From positions 1,240,001 through 1,304,000 of the forward strand of contig JAHCVI010000002.1 of assembly GCA_019096155.1 (NCBI GenBank): a DNA stretch of 64,000 nucleotides, given 5' to 3'. Both the position numbers and the translations under genes were made by a program. Each line of letters starts with the position of its first letter. Within the stretch, counting starts at the first letter, position 1. The stretch is from Staphylotrichum longicolle (taxonomy: Eukaryota > Ascomycota > Sordariomycetes > Sordariales > Chaetomiaceae). Shown here piece after piece: positions 33,711 through 47,200 of the stretch. The notes under the pieces were generated by a model. That model was given only the letters and a program-made list of their open reading frames with translations. It was not told where the DNA came from and searched no databases.

Positions 33711-34640
33711 TCAGTTCAGGAGGAAAGAGAGTGATCCCTTATCCCTCCTCTCCCGCTCACTCTCCCTGTCGTGGTAGTACCCTGTGCTTGGCCGCCGTCC
33801 GGGGAGCGCATAAGGCTCCCAGCGGGAGGAGGGCCGGCCGACGGGAGTGGTCGGCGCCGTGTTGGAGGACCGGTGCCGAGGCGAGTAGCTCATCGGCTGC
33901 AGGACCTCAGAGGACCGGCGGACCGGTCCGGGTCCGAAGCTGTGGACGGAGAGCGAGGGCGCCGGGAGGCAGCTGCCTGTTGGCGGTGTGGGCGGAGCGA
34001 AGAGCAGAGGAGGCAAGGAAAAGGTGGTGGGCGAGCAGGAGGCCGACGACGGTTGCGAGTTGCTCCAGGATGAGCCGCTGTCGGACACGAGCGACGGCGG
34101 CCGCTCAGAACTGCAAGAGCGAGCAGACGATGACCGGGCACGCGCAGCCTCGAAGGCCGCGAGGGAGCTGTCCTGCCGGAAGGGGAGGTCGAGAGGGACG
34201 GGAGGGAGGATCCCGCGCCGCTCGGGAAGAGCAGCGAACCCCTGTGACGGCGAGAGGTCTTCCGGGTAGGGTTGGCTTGGTTGATCCTGGCCGGCCTCCT
34301 GCCTCTTGGACGTCTCCTTCCGCTTCGCACCGTTCCACCAGTTCTTGATCTGGTTGTCGCTGCGGTTGGTGCCTAGACTCCTGGCGATCTGCGCCCACCG
34401 CTGCCCGCTCTCGCTGACCATCCGCATAATCTGCCGCCCTTCGTCGTCCGAAATGGGTGACCGGTTCAGCCCGGGCTTGAGGTGTTGTGTGTACCTCTCC
34501 CGGCACTGCTTGGCCGACCTGATGCCCATCCCTCCCGCGATCCGGGTCCAGTTTGGCCCATACGCTGAGTGCAGTTCGAGGAGGAGGATATCCTCCTTTC
34601 CTTCCCAGTTCCTCTTGTTGAGTGCCTGATCCGATAACAT
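33711..34640 (-). CDS. Two-repeat MYB transcription factor
   Basis: Single exon, 309 residues. Two MYB/SANT repeats sit at the N-terminus: about 10-57 (NWEGKEDILLLELHSAYG, recognition helix SAKQCRERYTQHL) and about 62-108 (DEGRQIMRMVSESGQRWAQI, recognition helix SDNQIKNWWNGAKRK). The KQCRERY and NQIKNWWNG recognition helices resemble those of the fungal FlbD/RCA-1 group, which act in conidiation and sexual development; membership is likely but not proven. The remaining 200 residues are Ser/Pro-rich and probably disordered, ending in ERERRDKGSLSFLLN. The ATG at 34640 has a favourable A at -3. The gene stands alone: no other coding sequence for 7.8 kb downstream and 9.7 kb upstream, which suggests extensive regulatory or untranslated sequence. 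Confidence 0.92.
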   Translation of the reverse strand: MLSDQALNKRNWEGKEDILLLELHSAYGPNWTRIAGGMGIRSAKQCRERYTQHLKPGLNRSPISDDEGRQIMRMVSESGQRWAQIARSLGTNRSDNQIKNWWNGAKRKETSKRQEAGQDQPSQPYPEDLSPSQGFAALPERRGILPPVPLDLPFRQDSSLAAFEAARARSSSARSCSSERPPSLVSDSGSSWSNSQPSSASCSPTTFSLPPLLFAPPTPPTGSCLPAPSLSVHSFGPGPVRRSSEVLQPMSYSPRHRSSNTAPTTPVGRPSSRWEPYALPGRRPSTGYYHDRESERERRDKGSLSFLLN

Positions 34641-37600
34641 GGTTGCGGCTGGGTGTGTAGCGAGCAGGCTGTACTGTGCTTGGCGAGAATCGACGGAGTC
34701 GAGGAGCGTTGACTAGAGTCTATCACCTGGTTGACTTGACAAGCAAGACAAGGTTTGGTATGATGTGTTGTAGGTCAAAGACTTGGTGTTGTCGATGAGG
34801 AGGGGAGGACCGAGGGATGAGGTCGAGTGATAAGTGTGTAGGTGAAGGTCTGATGAGGAGTACGGAGTGCCAGGGGGGCGAAGGGGGCGCGGGGGGGGAG
34901 CCAAACGTTAATATACGCCAAATAATCTGCACAACGTGGGGCGTCAATAGTGATCAGTAAGTGCGGCGCTCCAGGTTCCCAGACGATCGGCTGCCGGGGT
35001 CAACTCCGAGGGGTGGGTGACAACAGCCCAGAGGGGTTGGGTTAACAGCGGGCCCGTCTTGTCCTCGCCCGGGGTGGCCTTGTTGAGAGGCGGCCAGGGG
35101 TCCCAAGCCGCAACAGCTGCCAAGCGAACTAGGCAGTTTGCTCCGTCCTGTCTGCACAGAAGACGCGATAATACAGGCTGATACAATAGCCTCCCTTGGT
35201 TGCGTTACATACACCTAGACTGGTAACGCTGAGTATTCTTGCTTTCTCACGCAACAGAGTGTGTAAACCTGGTAAGTGAAGCACTTCAGTCTCTCTTACG
35301 TTTGTGGCAGAGTCTCATTCTGCATCCAGATCGGTGTTTTTTTTCCCTCTGATTTGAGTGAGCAGTTCCGAGCCAAACTCAGCACATCGGCAAACACCAG
35401 ACATTCTCCTTCTGTGGTGCTTTAGCGAGATGCAGCTGATGAATAAAAAGAAATGGGGATATCTTCAGGACGACTGGACTGGATACCTCGTGGCCTTGGA
35501 TCGGGACCGGGGCGACAGGGAGAGGTGTGCCCAGTCCGTTCTTGGGTCCGTGACGGCCTGCATGGCTAGCACCGTGGTGCTGGGACGCGGGATGTATGTG
35601 CTGGAACCGCTTCTCCAGCCGCAAATCCACGCTGCTGGCATGAAACCCCTATCGGCTGCGCGCAATATTGGTGTCGACATCTTTGTTCGGCACTTGGGCA
35701 ACAAAAACGGCAGCATCGATGAGACGCTGCGACCATCGGACGGCGGCGGGACTGGGGAACGCATGAAAGACGGCATGCAGAGCATCCTCGCTTCTGTACG
35801 GCACTTTCAGGCCAATGGTTTCTGGCACCGTCGGGCCTCGAGCTGATCTCATCATCCATGTCTTAGGTCGTCTCTTATAGTCAGGGCTGGCCCTCACGAC
35901 ACCAGCTCCGAGACGGCAACGGCAAGCGAAACGTGCTGTCGGGTCGCATTCCTCTCCTCTGGGACGATCCAGCCAACCGGCCACTCCCCGCTCATGCTGC
36001 CTCGTACCGGGGGCGTTAGGTTTTGGTAACTCTTCAGCTCCTTGGTGCTTGTCGTGTTATGCAATTGGACGGCAGAACTCCTCCCATTCTGCAGCTTACC
36101 TGCCTCCGAAACCTTGACGGAAAACTGGCCCGTGGCCCCCCGACGCGCAAGTCGACAAGGACCCTGTTGTCGTCTCCAGCGAGACCGCACACAAGCCCGC
36201 GATCCTGTGCGCCTGACTCCGTGGGCTCCCTCTTCGTCCGTGCCTGTTTCGTTCTACCGGGTGAAACTTGCAAGGCCGAATCGTCATTTCGATCGTGTCT
36301 CGAGATCGGAGGGTGGGGTTTCCTCAGCACAGCTCTTCAGGCAAATCCAGTGACCCAGCGAACCGGACCGCTGATCCTTGCGGGTGGCTTCAGCGACCCA
36401 TCCACCTGGGTTCCCGGCCGGCTAAAAAGCATGTTCCGGGGTGCGGTGACTTTGCAACGGCGCTTAGCTTCCCTAAAACGGCGCTGCCCCGTGCGGCAAG
36501 TCCCATGCAGACAGACGGCTGCAAGACGACCCCCGGGCCCCCCAGTTGGTTACCGACAGAAACCGGTGCGGGCGAGGCGAGCGAGGCTTCGAGGTGCTGT
36601 CCCAACTGTCCTGCTGGGGTTACATTGAGCAATCAGCACGGAGAGGGGAAGTTCGAGGGGGACAGCCCGCGGCAGGCTCCCGACCGCACCTCGCACGGCT
36701 GGGCGGCCAACCCAGACGGGAAACCACATCGTGTCCCTCGGCGCACCAGACTCTAAGCATGTCCGGTCGCGGGCGGAGATCGACAGCGTCTCGGTATCGA
36801 ATGGGCGCGGTTCTGGGAGGAAGTGGACGGGCGGCTCAGCGACGATCGAGCCCGGGCTCACGATGCGAAGGGAGAAAGCGACTGACGTTTGGGAAACATT
36901 CCATTGGGACACAAGGGCCGGCCGAAAAACACCATCTTGGTTAGTGCCAAGGGGCTGCAAACGGTCATTGAGTTTTGGGCGACGCTATTCCACACTAACG
37001 AGGTCTCGATCAAGCTGGCCAGACCGTCTGGGACTCTGGGCTGCGGGGAAACCGCATGGGAAAGGGCTGTTCCTCCTCGTGGCGACGGCGCAGCATGGGT
37101 GCAGGCGACGCCGTCACAGGTCGCAGGCCCGAGTGTTTCTCTTTTTCTCCGAGGAAAGAGACAACGGTTGGGCTCACCACTGTGCTTCTGGCCTGTGCCG
37201 GGACTCGGAGGTGGAGCAATTGCCTGCCTCAGGCTGGGGCTGGCCTGTCGGGTTGAGCTCTGTTGGGCCTTCTCTCACGCTTCCATCCACACCTGCATCC
37301 ACACTTTCCATTCACGGACCTGTGCCCGCGGTGTTCCTTCCTGTCGATTCCTCGCCAGTCCAACTCGGGACGACCATCACGCCACTGCCCGTGCTGGTGC
37401 TTCAAACCATCGCTCTTGCGATTTCCTTTCCAGGCTGCTGGAGTCGGTGGGTCATCCACGCTCGCCTGCCTTCCCGGTTTCCAGCTCCAGAGTCGCTTCC
37501 AGCTCAGCTCCAAGGGCACCCATCGTGACTCTTTCTTTTTGTTTGCAAATTTCGCACCCCTGGCAGGCCTGGCAGCTCTCACTCCGCAATACCACCTCAT

Positions 37601-40600
37601 CGGTCTTGGAGGCAGATCACCTGAGATGAGGGCAGACAAGTTCTCCGTCGATGCAACAACAGCACGCAACCCCCATGTTGCCAAGTGCCAAGCTGTATTT
37701 TTCACAGCGTCAAATCCACTCTGCCCCTTGTTGCCCTCCGTCGGCACATTCATGTTCCGGGGGCTAGCGCCAGATCGAGGGACCCCAGACATGGGAAACA
37801 GCAGGTTTTGAGGGAGGTGAGAAGAGCCATGGTGAGGGGGTAAGCACCAGTGGGTTGCTGGACTCGGACTGTCTGGAGCATCCCATGCAGCCGGCCTGCA
37901 TGATCTTCCCGCCCGCCCAAGGATTCCTATTTGCCAACCACACCGTCGTCGCCCATCTTTCTCCCCCAGTTAACGAGCCGTGTGGCCCGTGTCCCACCGT
38001 CTCACACCGATACAGAAACAACGATCCCACCTCGCAGCGAATGGTCGGTCCACACGTCTCCGTCCCTCGTGCCCGCGGCGCTGGCATCCCGCTGGGAGTT
38101 CAGCACGCAGCGGAGAGGGATCGCCTGGCGGGAGCTCACAAAAAGACTTGTCTTTTCCGGTATTGTGCACTCGCCACGCCGCTTTCGCCGTTGGCGCCTC
38201 CCGGGAAGGCCGTTGGTGAAAGCCAGGTCCCGGAGTGGGCTCCTGTGCGCTGCCGTTCGGCGCCGTCGTTGGTGTCGTTGAACCTCCAGAAACGGCAAGC
38301 CTCCTGTCAGCACGCCAGCGGCTCGGGCACCATCCCCCACCCCCATGTGGCTAAAGCCCGACTCGGCGACCTGGGACCGGGAAGGGGAGGGATCCGCCCG
38401 TTAGCGTTGACGCAAAAACCGTTGTCACACAGCGCCGGGTCGAGGGCATCCAATCACACAGGGCAGATCTTCGGTGGCGCTCCCTGTCCGCTGGCCGGGA
38501 CACCCTGCAGGTACGTATCTGAGCCGTTAACCGTTCCTGGCGAAAAGTAGCGAATGTTCAGCTGGCCTCAGGACGCCTCGGCACCCAAATCGGGAAGCCC
38601 TCACCTTGCTCCAGACAGCGGCTGGACCTGCCCCTGGACATTGCAATTCCAGCGACCCAGGCCCAAGCTTTGGTGCTGAAGGTGTGCCATCTTGGCCCTG
38701 CTCGGCCCTGAAGCAGCGCGAGACGGATCTCCAGGCTGGGCAGAGGCTCCGGTTCAGAGACGGTATCCAAGCCGACGGACACCAATGTGACCCCCGCCCC
38801 CTTTCCCTTCTCAGCACGATCCTTTCCCAAACAGCTCCCCTGTTATAGCGCATCTGATATCGATCTGGTCTCAAAATAGACAGCCACATTTCCATCATGA
38901 TCTCATCGGCAACCCAGCGGAGAGGAACTTGCCTCTGGGCAAGTGCGGAGACAGTGCAGGTCTGCGTCTGCATGTCTTCATACGCGACAGCCTGTCCGCA
39001 CACACCAGCATAGGCGCCTCCAGCGCCTTGAAAGCAGCTCAAGCAGACAGAGGATTTGTTGATCGACCGTCATCAAGCTCCATGATGATCCACCCAAAGA
39101 AGCCACAATTTGGCTGATGCAGGCGCCAATGCCGCCATGTCAGTTCCCAACTGTTCCAGGCACTCGATTGGACACCGAGCCCAACATCTGACCCCTGTCC
39201 AGCTCAAACCCAGAGCCGCCCTGGAGACATGCGAGCTGCAGCAGAAGACGTCTCTGAAGTCCGAATAATCACTGATAGGAATCGGCCATGGACGCTGCAA
39301 GGAGGAAGACACATCTCCCGCATACACCTCTCAAAGCCGTTTCGCCTTCCGTTTTTCCAAACACGGTCTGGCTCTGTTGTGTGGTGCCGCTTCGGGCACG
39401 CCCCGGACGATCGCTCATCAAGGAACCGCTTGCCGATCTCTGCTTGGTCACTGGAAGAACACCCCCCTCGAGATCGTGGCCGCCGTTGAGTGTGTGAAAC
39501 AGGGCTGGTCCGGTCTCTTCCATTGGCGGGGAAGAAGTCTCTCCTCCAGCTGGGCACACCCGCGGCCCACCCGACTCCGAGACATGAGCACACAGCTGTG
39601 CTCAACGGTCAGTGAATGATGACATACATACAGACAGACCTGCACGCCGGGAACAAGGGCGAAGCGAGCAAGTAGATCCTGTCGAGGCTGGATTGGACGT
39701 CTGTGCCGAGGGAGCGTGGTTGCCGCCCCATATTCCTCCCCGTTGAGGAAAAACCTCCTGGATCGTGAACAGCTGAGACCGCCTGCTCTGCTGTGCTTTC
39801 AGATTGCGAGAGCCCACACCCACGAGACACGACATCAGGCTCTCGCTTCAAAGGACGTTCCGCAATTGCTGTTCCTGTGTCCTGGCTTGATCGGCCGTGT
39901 TATCCAGGCCTCACAAGCACCGACCCTGCTGAACTCTGACGTGGCCCATGTGGTTTGAACCTCCACGGGCCCACTGACCTGTCTGTCCTCCTTCCCTGGA
40001 GGGTTAGAGAAGAGGGGCTAAGAGCTGTCGACCAGCCCTTTTTTGACAATTTCATGATTTTCTCGCTTCCCCAGCAGGTGGTGACGCCTTCCGCTGGCCG
40101 TCTTGTTCAGTCAGCGTGTCATTCCACAAGATGGACTCGGCAGGCTGACGATCTATTCGCTAGCTGCTCGAAAGATGCACCTCTTCCAAGGCTGTCCCCT
40201 CGGCAGCCTTCCTGCATGTCTCTCGTCTCACGCCCCCAATGGCCCGCGGTTATCAGTGCGGCTGCTTGGCTCTTCGGACTCGAAAAGTGCCGGCTCCGCA
40301 AGGTGCACGCTGATGTGAAATGGAGTAGTTACTGTAAGTGAACTGGCTGCGCGGCGCAAACGCTGCTTGATCGTGCCGCCCTGCTGGGATGGCGCCATCT
40401 GCAGTCTCTGTCCTGGGCCGGAGGGTGGGATGGTGAGACATGAGAGATCTTAGTTGCATGTTGATGCTGTGACTTGCTCGATGGATCGAGTCGGAGGCCT
40501 TGGGGGCGGGAAGGGGGTGCAGACAAATGGGTGACGGCGGATACTGATGAACGGTGTGCTGAACGACCAAACTGGAAACCAGCGACTGGGTCCTCCTCGC

Positions 40601-43600
40601 TCTCGGTTGAGCCGTGTCCCGTCCTGTTATGTGCCCCCGGGGACGCCGGTGCGTACGCACTTGGGTGAGCTGCTGCAGCACGAAGCTGGCTGAAAGGGCG
40701 GTTTGCTTACGTGCTGCCCTGTTCCAGCTCGCTTCCTGCTTGCTGCGAACGGGTGAGCAAGCTGAAGAGGAAACTCCCTGTGAGCGTGCGTCTGAGACTG
40801 CAGGAAGTCGGCACAGGCGGTAGGTGGTCCACGGCAGGCAGACCTTCATCCATCCAACCAAGCCCCTCTACTTTGACAAGTGCACATCCTCCACATCCGC
40901 CGTCGACCACGTTCTCGGTCGATGGGCATCGTACGATGGCGCCAGCTCCGTTTGCCAGCTCTCCTGCTGCCATGCAGCAGGCATTGGCTCTTGGGACCTC
41001 TTCCTGGCGAAGGGCCCGGGTTGGCCGGCAGGAGATGGCGACCGACACAACCGCCTCGGGTTCGGGGATGGACTCTTGCCTGCAGGAGGCAAGGCGCCGC
41101 AAACGGCTACCAAAGGACAACGGGCAAAGGTCCTCGAGTGCATACAGGGTGCTGGGTGGTATGCGGTCTCGTCTGGCAGTGTCTCACTTACACACACACC
41201 CCCCCTCCCTCTTTCCTCGACACTCCTCTGGGAGCAAGCTGGAGCTGACCCCGTCTGTCGTCTGGGACGAGATGCCTGGCTGGCCAACCGGGAGGCACCG
41301 GGGAACCGATACAGCAGCACCTTCCACACATCCTTCACCTGGATGTCTTGGGCTATGTGCTGCTCTGGGCATGCAGGTCTTGCTTTTTGCTCCTATTTTC
41401 CTCTCTGTGAGGGCGTTGGCATGAGGGGACCTGGTGATGGACAGGCTTATCGTTGCGGCCCCGGATTGTCTTCATGTATGGCCATGCGGATACTCGCAAA
41501 ATCCACTCGCTGATATCGAAGCTGCCGGCCGAGCCTGGGCGGTCCCGGCGAGGGTGGGGAGGGTGCTGTTGACCTTTCCACCCCTTGTGGGGTGTATGAG
41601 AGGGCGGATGGCGAGGAGGAGACCTTCATCGTGGAAGAAAGGGTCATGTTTGGTTGGAGTGAGTTGCTCATGAGTATCCGCGCGCGGATCCAGATCCGTG
41701 GTCCGCGGAATAACGGACCATTTCCATTTGCCTTGTAAGGCTGCTGGGGACGCCGGGGGAACTTTGGATGCGCTAAACAGGGCGGTCCAGAGTTTGAATG
41801 AAGTGCTCGTTTGTAAATGTTCCTCCGTTAACTACATGTACGTTGCTGGTACGACCAACAGGGGAACGCCGTGTGTTCCAGCTGGACGCAAAAAGGGGGG
41901 GAACAGCGGAAACGGGCCCCTGTTCCGTCAGCCCGCTGAAAACTCGATACCGGCGATGCTGGTGATGCTGTCGGCACTTGATGTCGCTGACGAATTAATA
42001 TCAGACTTTTTATCATGGTTGTGATACCGCACGCGGCAGCGTTTGGGCAGTCTCCCCGGGAGGGGAATGATAGGTTGTGGTTGAGTCGGAGGGAAATTGC
42101 GTCGCGACCACTTCGCAGCTGAAAGGGAGCCGGGAACGGGGCCATCATGGAGGTGGAGGTGGGTTGAAGGAACGGTGGTATCGGATCGACACGGACAGAG
42201 ACGAGCTGATGGGGGCCAACTCAACTCGCATACCTCAGGTACTGTGTACAATTTCTTCGCTTGTTGATGGCGGAGGGAGGGGGGGTTAAAGGGGCTGCGT
42301 TGGCGAAGAGGCTCACGCAAGGGAGTCGGCCAGGACCGGGCTCTACAGCTGCACACGCACACCATGGAGACAAAAGGTAACATTAACAGAAGCTGGGGTG
42401 TCAAATGCACTGCTGGGTACGTTTTGCAAGGCGCCTTTGATCTTTTGACTCGACTGAAGATTGAAAGGGGTGTATCTACCCCCTATCCTCGCCGTCCTTT
42501 GCCATCACTCAGACACTCGCCTTGGCTACCGAAATGTCCAAGAACGATTTGGAGGAGACTGTGTGTGACATCTTGCACGCGGTAAGGCAGGGTAGAGACA
42601 GAGGAGACATGGAGCGAAAGATTAGGGGGGTACTCGTGGGACTCTGCCATGTTGGTCGGCCAGCCGCGGACGGCGATCGATAGAAGGAGTTTGACCGAAT
42701 GGAACCCGACTCAGCCAAGATTCACATCTCGCAACGCACTTTGAATCTGGTGTACCCTCGCGTCTTGCCATGAGCGGGTTCGGCTTGGGTGGTCAAGCAT
42801 GCAGGCCTGGGAGGACCGCTCGACCTCCCAATCCAACCCCTGAGGAACACTCGCCTCCGCTGCTCGCCCGGATCATCACAGGACCAGCAATAAGAAAGAC
42901 GGGAGAACTTCTCAGGTTGACCATATCTTAGAAAAGGTTCTTCTTTGTCTACAATTTCCGGATTCTTGATATACGATTGACAGTCTTGGACCTGATCAGA
43001 GCCGACCCAGCTGTGAAATCAGGACACTGACTTCGGTAGCCAAAGTATTAAACCTACACAGTTTGAGAATCCTGTCATGGTTATCGATGCCATATTATCT
43101 TCTCTTCTTCCTGCTTTCATCCCTCTCTACTTCCCATGCGAGCTTGAAACCATCCTTCCTTCAGTGTCGATGTCTTCGTGCCTCCCACAATACCATCGGC
43201 ACCAGCACAACTCCATTTTGCAACTATTCCAGAGGGACAATTGCTAACTATTCTTTACAGTCCACAATCATACATTCCAAACGGGAACTCGCATGATTCC
43301 AACCTCCAACCGCTTATCGGTCTATCCTCGAACCATCGCAAGAGCAGATCGTCTGCCCAACATGAACAAAACCAACCCTCCCATGGCGGCAAGGCGAAAA
43401 GGGAGGAACGAGGAGCAGAGACACAACCGACAAGCAAACCACAAATCTGCCTCAGACAATCCCATATACCACCCTCGCAGCAAAAGCCAGGGGGCATCGT
43501 CTCTAAGTGCGCGAGGGGAAGACACGGACGGCAACAAAACAAGTTGATAAAATGGCCCAAATCGGTATCTAACCCAACCCACTCCCAAACCACCAGTAAC

Positions 43601-44293
43601 GCCCAAAGCGCCCGCCCGATCCTCTCCGCTGTCCCCAGACAGTCAGTTACCTTCCATCAGGGAAAGAACAATACGCACATACGTCCAAGCGTCCAATGCA
43701 TCGCTTACTCCAATACCAAGAACAAAACAAATCAACACCAACAAACAGACCCGCTTGCGTCCTCTGTGGCAATGTGCAGTTCCGTGATGTACATACATGA
43801 CTGTACAGCTGCCTAATAATCATGGGGTTCACCAGCAACACCAAACGAACAAAACCAAGTTGAACAGCACAAACAAGGCACGCATCATGCGGTGAAAACA
43901 ACCACCAAGAAAAATGTTGATGTAAAAAAAACCGTAGCCGTAGCCGTAGTCACCGAGATCGAAGCTTGCGCCCGATCGGAACTGAAGAAGTGCCCCATCA
44001 ACATAGACTCCAAACAAAACAGCAACTGGGAATCCGCCAAAGCACCACGAGGCACCTGAAAGCAGGTCTAGCAAGTAACGAAGTAACACCCACCTACCCA
44101 TCCCGATCAATCCGAGTATGTCGGCCCTGTCCAGTCCGTTCAATCCCATCCTATCCCATCCCATCCCACCCATCTCCCCGCGCCTTTTTCTCCCGACCCC
44201 TTCAGACCAAAAACCCACAAAGTAGAAAGCGATGCGATCATCATGAGAAATAGAGAAGAAGCCGGCCGATCCCATGCCTTCCCATCACGCCCG
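34641..44293. other. Gene-free 9.7-kb stretch upstream of the MYB gene
   Basis: No supported gene. Overlapping long frames at 36.7-37.6 kb and 40.7-41.5 kb are open on several frames at once, which points to composition rather than coding. A 69-codon ATG frame with a hydrophobic N-terminus lies at 43087-43296 and is treated as a weak candidate only. Given its place, the stretch probably includes the MYB promoter and leader on the left and the 3' UTR of the O-GlcNAc transferase on the right. Confidence 0.5.
43933..43950. repeat. CGTAGC hexamer repeat, three copies
   Basis: Short tandem repeat in non-coding sequence about 340 bases past the O-GlcNAc transferase stop codon. Confidence 0.8.
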
Positions 44294-47200
44294 TCAAAGG
44301 TATATGTCCCCCCCTTCCCCCTTCACCCACCTCTCCCAGGCAATCTCGTATGCCTCCTCCAGGTCCCTGACCCACCGCCGCGTATCAAACAGCGCACAGC
44401 TCCATTTGCTGTCAAACAGCAGCCTCCTCAGCTCCGCCAGCCTGCCCGTCCCTTCCCTATAATCGGCCCCCCCTCCACCACGCCCGACACCAGCCGCAGC
44501 AGCAGGCACAGACGCCGGTAGGCGATACACCAAACCATTCGCCAGCGCGACGGCAAACTCCTCATACTGCGCCTCGTCGCGCGCAATCAGCTCCGCGGCG
44601 GCCCTCTCGCCCTCGCCACCCTTGGGGAGCGCGCCCTTGAGGATCGATGCGGCCATGCGCGAGCACATCTTGTACTCGTACCGCGGCAGTGTCAACAGCG
44701 GCGTGTTGGACCAGAGGATGTCGGCGGCCGTCGTGTGGGCGTTGCACTCGGGCGTGTCGAGGAACAGGTCGCAGACGCGGGCGCGCGCAATGTGCTGCTG
44801 CTTGGGCGCGACGTCCGTAAAGATGATGCGGCTGGCGACGCCCTCGCCGCCCCAGTCGCGCGCGGTGCGGCGGAGGTGCGTCTCGCCGAGCTCGGGGAAG
44901 CGTAGCAACCAGAGGTAGGCCTTGGGCGCGGCCGCGAGGATGCGGAGCCAGGAGCGGAAGGTGGTGGGGTCGATCTGGGGAGGTGGGTGTTAGAAGAGTT
45001 GCGAGACGTATCTGACTTGAATCGTTACGTACCTTGTAGAGTTGATTGAAGTTTCCGAGCAGAACGGCGTCGTCCGGGAGGCTCGGGAAGAGCTCCTTGC
45101 GCATCTTCCACCGTCTCCGCTGGTCCTCTTCCCACGTCAAGTCGCGCTCGTTGAATCCGTCGGCAGACTGGGCATGGTCACAGCAGAAGAACGTGTCGCG
45201 GCAGAATATGATGTTCTCCGAGTATATCCAGTCTTCGGCGTCGGCGTCGGCTTCGTCACGGAAGACATCTTCCAGAGTGATGTTGTTTCGATGGGGACGG
45301 AGCGTTGACGGTGGGATGGCAGTTGAGTCGGCCAGCAGATAATCGCACCATTCGGCACCCAATGTGCCGGCGAAACCCATGAACGACATCTGAATTGGGG
45401 CCGGGCGAGCGGCAAAGATCTCGTTTCGGGCGCCACGGGTGTAGCCGTTTAGGTTCACCAGAATGTGAATCTTGTCCTGGACGATCTGCTCGACCAACCT
45501 GTCTGGTGCCCAGGTGCTTACGTCGCGGAACACTGGCGCTTCGCGCTCGATCTGCTGACGGTGGATGGATCTGTCGCTCGCTGTCGTCGCGTAACAAAAG
45601 GCCTTGACGCGCTTCGGGTTGTGCATCCCGAAAACGGATTGCATCCTATGCCAGTTAGACCCCTCGACGACCAAAAAGAAGAGAGAAGACAAAACTCACA
45701 GGTGTGCCAATGGATGATTATTAAAATCGGAGGAGACGTATCCCACATTTAGGTAGGGGCTCGGCGGGTCGGGTGGCTCGTACACGGTGGTTGGGATCCA
45801 GGGTGACCGGAGCGTTGAGAACGATATCCTGAGCGCGTTCCTTTGCGAAATGGTCCGGACGTCCTTGGCCGGTAAGGGACAGGTAAAGGTGTGAAAGGGT
45901 AGGACTGTCGGTGCTGACGGTATCGAGAGGCTCGATGGAGGCTTTGGCCGGCGGTATGGAGCTGGAAACCGAATGCCCTTGATGTGCCTATCCCGGTACC
46001 AGCACCGCATAGCTGCAATGGTCGAGCGCTCAATGAGGCGCAGAATCCGATAGCCCTCACTTGGCCTTCCCGCCCACTTCCGAAGCTCGGCTGCCAGGTC
46101 GAGACCAGCATCAGTTACTCCCGCCCCAGCATCAGCGAGTTGCGCCACGAGCTGCAGAATCGAGTGCTCCTGCAAGATGCCAAAACCCCAAGAGGCGGAT
46201 TCTTTAAGCTGCCGCCCGACGATCTCGACAACGCGTTTCATCAGCCCGCTGCCCTGGCCTTGGTTTTTGATGACGTCTTGAAGCATGCCCTTCTCGTCCA
46301 CGTGCCAGCGATCATACCTCCCGCCGGCGAGCAGAACGCCGCCACGGCCCCTCCAATCGCAGACCGAGTTGAGCGCAGTGGAGAGACCGCAGACGGCCTC
46401 GGCAAAATCCGGGTTCGCAGCGACAGCCCGCTGGTAATACTTGATGGCGTCGCTGATTCGCCCCCTGTCCTTAACCGCGTTCGCGAGGTTCGTCAGGGCG
46501 ATGTCGAAGGACCCGTCGCACGCTACGGCCTGCTCGTACATCGAGATGGCCATGTCTAGCTGCCCAATGTCCTTGAGGAGGCTACCCAGATTCGTGTGGA
46601 GATGCACATGCTTGGGGTCCAACGTGAGGCCGTATTGGTAGTAGGCAAGTGCGAGAGCTAGCCCACTGCCAGGGACAATGCCGGGAACACTTGCGGCAAG
46701 GCCCATGTCGGAGACCGAAATGTATTGTACCGGTGCGGCCTGTTGGACTCCCGCGAGAAGAATGCCCACGTTGTTGGCAGTCGAGGGACTCTCCTGCAGT
46801 GACAGTGACAAGTAATACAGGGACAAAATGTCACCAACCCCTGCCGGCTGGCGGATAAGGCCGGAGCTTTGCCCGCCATTGGACATGGCGTCCTGATAGA
46901 TCTTGGCCAAAGAGAGCAACGAGTTGCTCGTCGTCGCCACAACGGATTTCTTGTGAGCCCCTTCGGCCATGTACTGCAGTCCCGGGAGCTCGCCGCCGGT
47001 GGGGGCGAAGACGAACTGGGCTGTGAGCTTTGCTTTATCGGGAGGTAGTAGCAATGGTGTAGCCAAACTCTCGTGGTCGGAAGCCAGCCGTCGTCCTGAG
47101 GTAGGGTCCCGGGGTGCCAAGACGGTTTGTATCCTCCGGATGAGCGATTTGGCGCCTTGGACCTGCCTTCCGGCACTGATCATGACCACCTCTTCAAACG

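Noticed and set aside
35358..35846. 162-codon plus-strand frame
   Set aside because: No ATG at its start, no motif, and the opposite strand is open as well.
36731..37629. Overlapping frames of 265 and 246 codons
   Set aside because: Two frames open over the same bases with random composition and no recognisable domain.
40711..41513. Overlapping frames of 237 and 229 codons
   Set aside because: Same pattern of simultaneous open frames; no motif or splice evidence.
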